From assembly GCA_964426675.1 (NCBI GenBank), contig CAYRRM010000014.1:1-64000 (forward strand): DNA of 64,000 bases, written 5' to 3'. Positions 62,476-64,000 of this stretch are shown one piece after another. Both the position numbers and the translations under genes were made by a program. The stretch comes from DYMC01 sp035406705 (GTDB lineage Bacteria > Verrucomicrobiota > Lentisphaeria > Victivallales > GWF2-50-93). Position 1 is the stretch's first letter, and every line of letters starts with the position of its first letter. The notes beneath the pieces were generated by a model, which was not told the DNA's origin, ran no database searches, and was given only the letters and a program-made list of their open reading frames with translations.

Positions 62476-64000
62476 ATGAAAAGGAAATTCCTAAAGGTTA
62501 TTATGGGACTCTTTTTGAGCGCAACTACATTGATAATTGCTGCTGATGCTCAGATTGTAACTAAAACTGTTTACGATGGGAATAATCTCTGGAATGTAGG
62601 TCCATGGAATAAAGCAAAGGGAAAAACATTTCTTGTTTCTGATCAGGAGGCTAAAAATGGGAAAGCCCTTAAAATAGAAACTCAATTTTCAGGAAAAGAT
62701 TTTGAATTTGCTGGATACGATCTTTCTCCTGAAATAATTATTCCAGGGAAAACAAAAAAAATATTTGTCAGAGCAAAATCAGATGATCCAGGTTATGCCT
62801 TCATCTTAAATGTAAAAGATGGCTGGGGACGTGGGGGAAAAGAGTTTGAAAAGCCATTGAAATTATCATCACAATACCAAGATCTTGAAATTAACATTCC
62901 AGATAATTGGGTACAACCAATTACAATTATAGGAATCAGTACTCATAATTGGGGAAAACAAAATCAGCAGAAAAGTGTAAATTTCTGGATTGATGAGATA
63001 AGAGTTCAAACAGACATTTCAGAGGTTGATGCTTCCACAGGAGTTTTAAAATCATGGACTCCTGATCCAAACCCAAAAGAACCCGAAAAAAGCTATAAAG
63101 AATGTCCAAAAGTAGCTATGGTATCCGTTGAGCTTTCTCCTTCTGTTCCATATGGGGTATTTTCTGGAGAGGAACCAGCAATAGTTCTTTCTTTAAAAAA
63201 TTGGTTGCTTAATCCTCTTAAAGGAACTCTTATTTTGCAAGTATCTGATTATGAGGGAAAAGTAGCTTCTCCTCCACAGAAAAAAGATGTTTCAACTGAT
63301 AGCCTTTCAAATATTGTAATACCAATTCCAGTGAAAAAATTTGGACTTTACAATATAAAGACTGAACTAAAACTTTCAGATGGAAAAACCATAGTGAAAG
63401 AAATGAAAGTCGCAAAATTGCCCCCTGTGCATAAACTTACCAGAGAACAAAAAATAGCATCTCCTTATGGAATAAATGTTCACAGCGGTGGAAAAATAGT
63501 ATTAGAACCTTTTATGAAAGCCGGTATAGTCTGGTTCAGAGAATATGCCTTTGCCTACGATTGGTTACTCAAAGCTAAAGGAGATGATAAAAAATATAAT
63601 GGCTGGCCATACTTTCCTAAAATTGCTCAAGCTTATAGAGATTTAGGCGCAATGGTTTTACCAGTCTTGCAAAAATCAATAAAAGCACCAAAAGTTGAGA
63701 ATGGAAAAATAGTAGGGGAGCTTGGTCCAGATGCGACGTGGAAAAAAGAAATAGCAGATATTATTCAGGCTTTTCCTGATTTCCAATTCTGGGAGCTGTC
63801 AAATGAATATGATCTCGACGCTAATAATCGTCGCGCAGAAGAACTTTGCGGATGGAAAAATTATCAGCTTTATCATGAGAGCTTTGCAAATGTTCTCAAA
63901 GCTCTTGAGGTTTTAGGAAGCGGACCATATTATGCGATTGAAAATGGACGGGCAGGTATCTGGCCTGAATTATTGAAAGATTGTATTACAAGTGGTCACT
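62476..64000 (+). CDS. Secreted glycoside hydrolase-like protein (partial, runs off the window)
   Basis: The open frame begins at the ATG at 62476, preceded by GTGAGGAAAAA, and is open to the window end, 508 codons. A signal peptide (FLKVIMGLFLSATTLIIAAD) is followed by a CBM-like sandwich (about 28-180, ending VNFWIDEIRVQT). An Ig-like region is followed by the start of a TIM barrel (SPYGINVHSGGKIVLEPFMK). FQFWELSNEYDLD with Glu444 is the usual NE acid/base of clan GH-A. The nucleophile region is outside the window. It lies downstream of the GH94 and UroD-fold genes, with a 26-base gap. Confidence 0.8.
   Translation, partial: MKRKFLKVIMGLFLSATTLIIAADAQIVTKTVYDGNNLWNVGPWNKAKGKTFLVSDQEAKNGKALKIETQFSGKDFEFAGYDLSPEIIIPGKTKKIFVRAKSDDPGYAFILNVKDGWGRGGKEFEKPLKLSSQYQDLEINIPDNWVQPITIIGISTHNWGKQNQQKSVNFWIDEIRVQTDISEVDASTGVLKSWTPDPNPKEPEKSYKECPKVAMVSVELSPSVPYGVFSGEEPAIVLSLKNWLLNPLKGTLILQVSDYEGKVASPPQKKDVSTDSLSNIVIPIPVKKFGLYNIKTELKLSDGKTIVKEMKVAKLPPVHKLTREQKIASPYGINVHSGGKIVLEPFMKAGIVWFREYAFAYDWLLKAKGDDKKYNGWPYFPKIAQAYRDLGAMVLPVLQKSIKAPKVENGKIVGELGPDATWKKEIADIIQAFPDFQFWELSNEYDLDANNRRAEELCGWKNYQLYHESFANVLKALEVLGSGPYYAIENGRAGIWPELLKDCITSGH

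Noticed and set aside
1..64000. CRISPR arrays, intact insertion sequences, rRNA genes, replication origin
   Set aside because: No regularly spaced repeats, intact transposase, rRNA sequence or DnaA-box cluster was found.

Overview
The window is AT-rich bacterial DNA (roughly one third G+C by eye), densely coded, with many 4-base ATGA gene overlaps. Several features point to the Planctomycetota-Verrucomicrobiota-Chlamydiota (PVC) superphylum, most likely a Lentisphaerota-like member. They are a GreA-type elongation factor carrying a very long N-terminal extension (as in Chlamydia), a pseudopilin with a C-terminal H-X9-DG motif beside a GntR/LacI hybrid regulator, a large alpha-2-macroglobulin protein, and many glycoside hydrolases. 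This placement is inference; the window has no rRNA or other decisive marker.

Layout. 1-3.5 kb: end of a glycerate kinase, then a nucleotide-sugar 4,6-dehydratase and a sugar aminotransferase (surface amino sugar). 3.6-16.4 kb: GGQ-domain release factor-like protein, alpha-2-macroglobulin, sigma-54 response regulator, lipoprotein, long GreA, metallophosphoesterase, iron-type alcohol dehydrogenase. 16.5-22 kb: tRNA-Ser(CGA), AraC regulator, a four-domain CoA-disulfide reductase/rhodanese/TusA/DsrE fusion, guaA. 22-26.6 kb: TonB-like/ExbD/ExbB/TPR operon. 26.7-29.4 kb: CCA/poly(A) polymerase, mntP, DUF190 and crcB. 29.6-45 kb: GH2 enzymes, a membrane glycosyltransferase-like protein, fabD, fabG, alkaline phosphatase, a GH78-like protein, tRNA(CAT). 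45-64 kb: a polysaccharide-degradation region with an SDR, GntR/LacI regulator, pseudopilin, secreted clan GH-A enzymes, carbohydrate-binding proteins, a cytoplasmic GH78 rhamnosidase, a GH94 phosphorylase, a UroD-fold protein, and a gene interrupted by an in-frame amber codon.

The most striking signal is not a gene. An 11-base palindrome, GCGA-NNN-TCGC, occurs 22 times, and 20 copies are extended to 13 bases, TGCGANNNTCGCA. Read on one strand the centre is always AAA, AAT or AAC. About 0.15 copies of the 11-mer would be expected by chance at this base composition. All copies lie inside real genes on both strands; 18 of 22 sit in one codon phase, encoding Ala-Lys/Ile/Asn-Ile/Phe/Leu-Ala. It behaves like the highly iterated palindrome HIP1 of cyanobacteria but has a different sequence. 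I know of no description of it.

Functionally, the secreted GH-A and GH2 proteins plausibly cut plant- or algal-type polysaccharide outside the cytoplasm. The signal-less GH78 and GH94 enzymes would then finish oligosaccharides inside, under the GntR/LacI regulator. The ExbB/ExbD/TonB-like set could energise uptake, though no TonB-dependent receptor is visible here.
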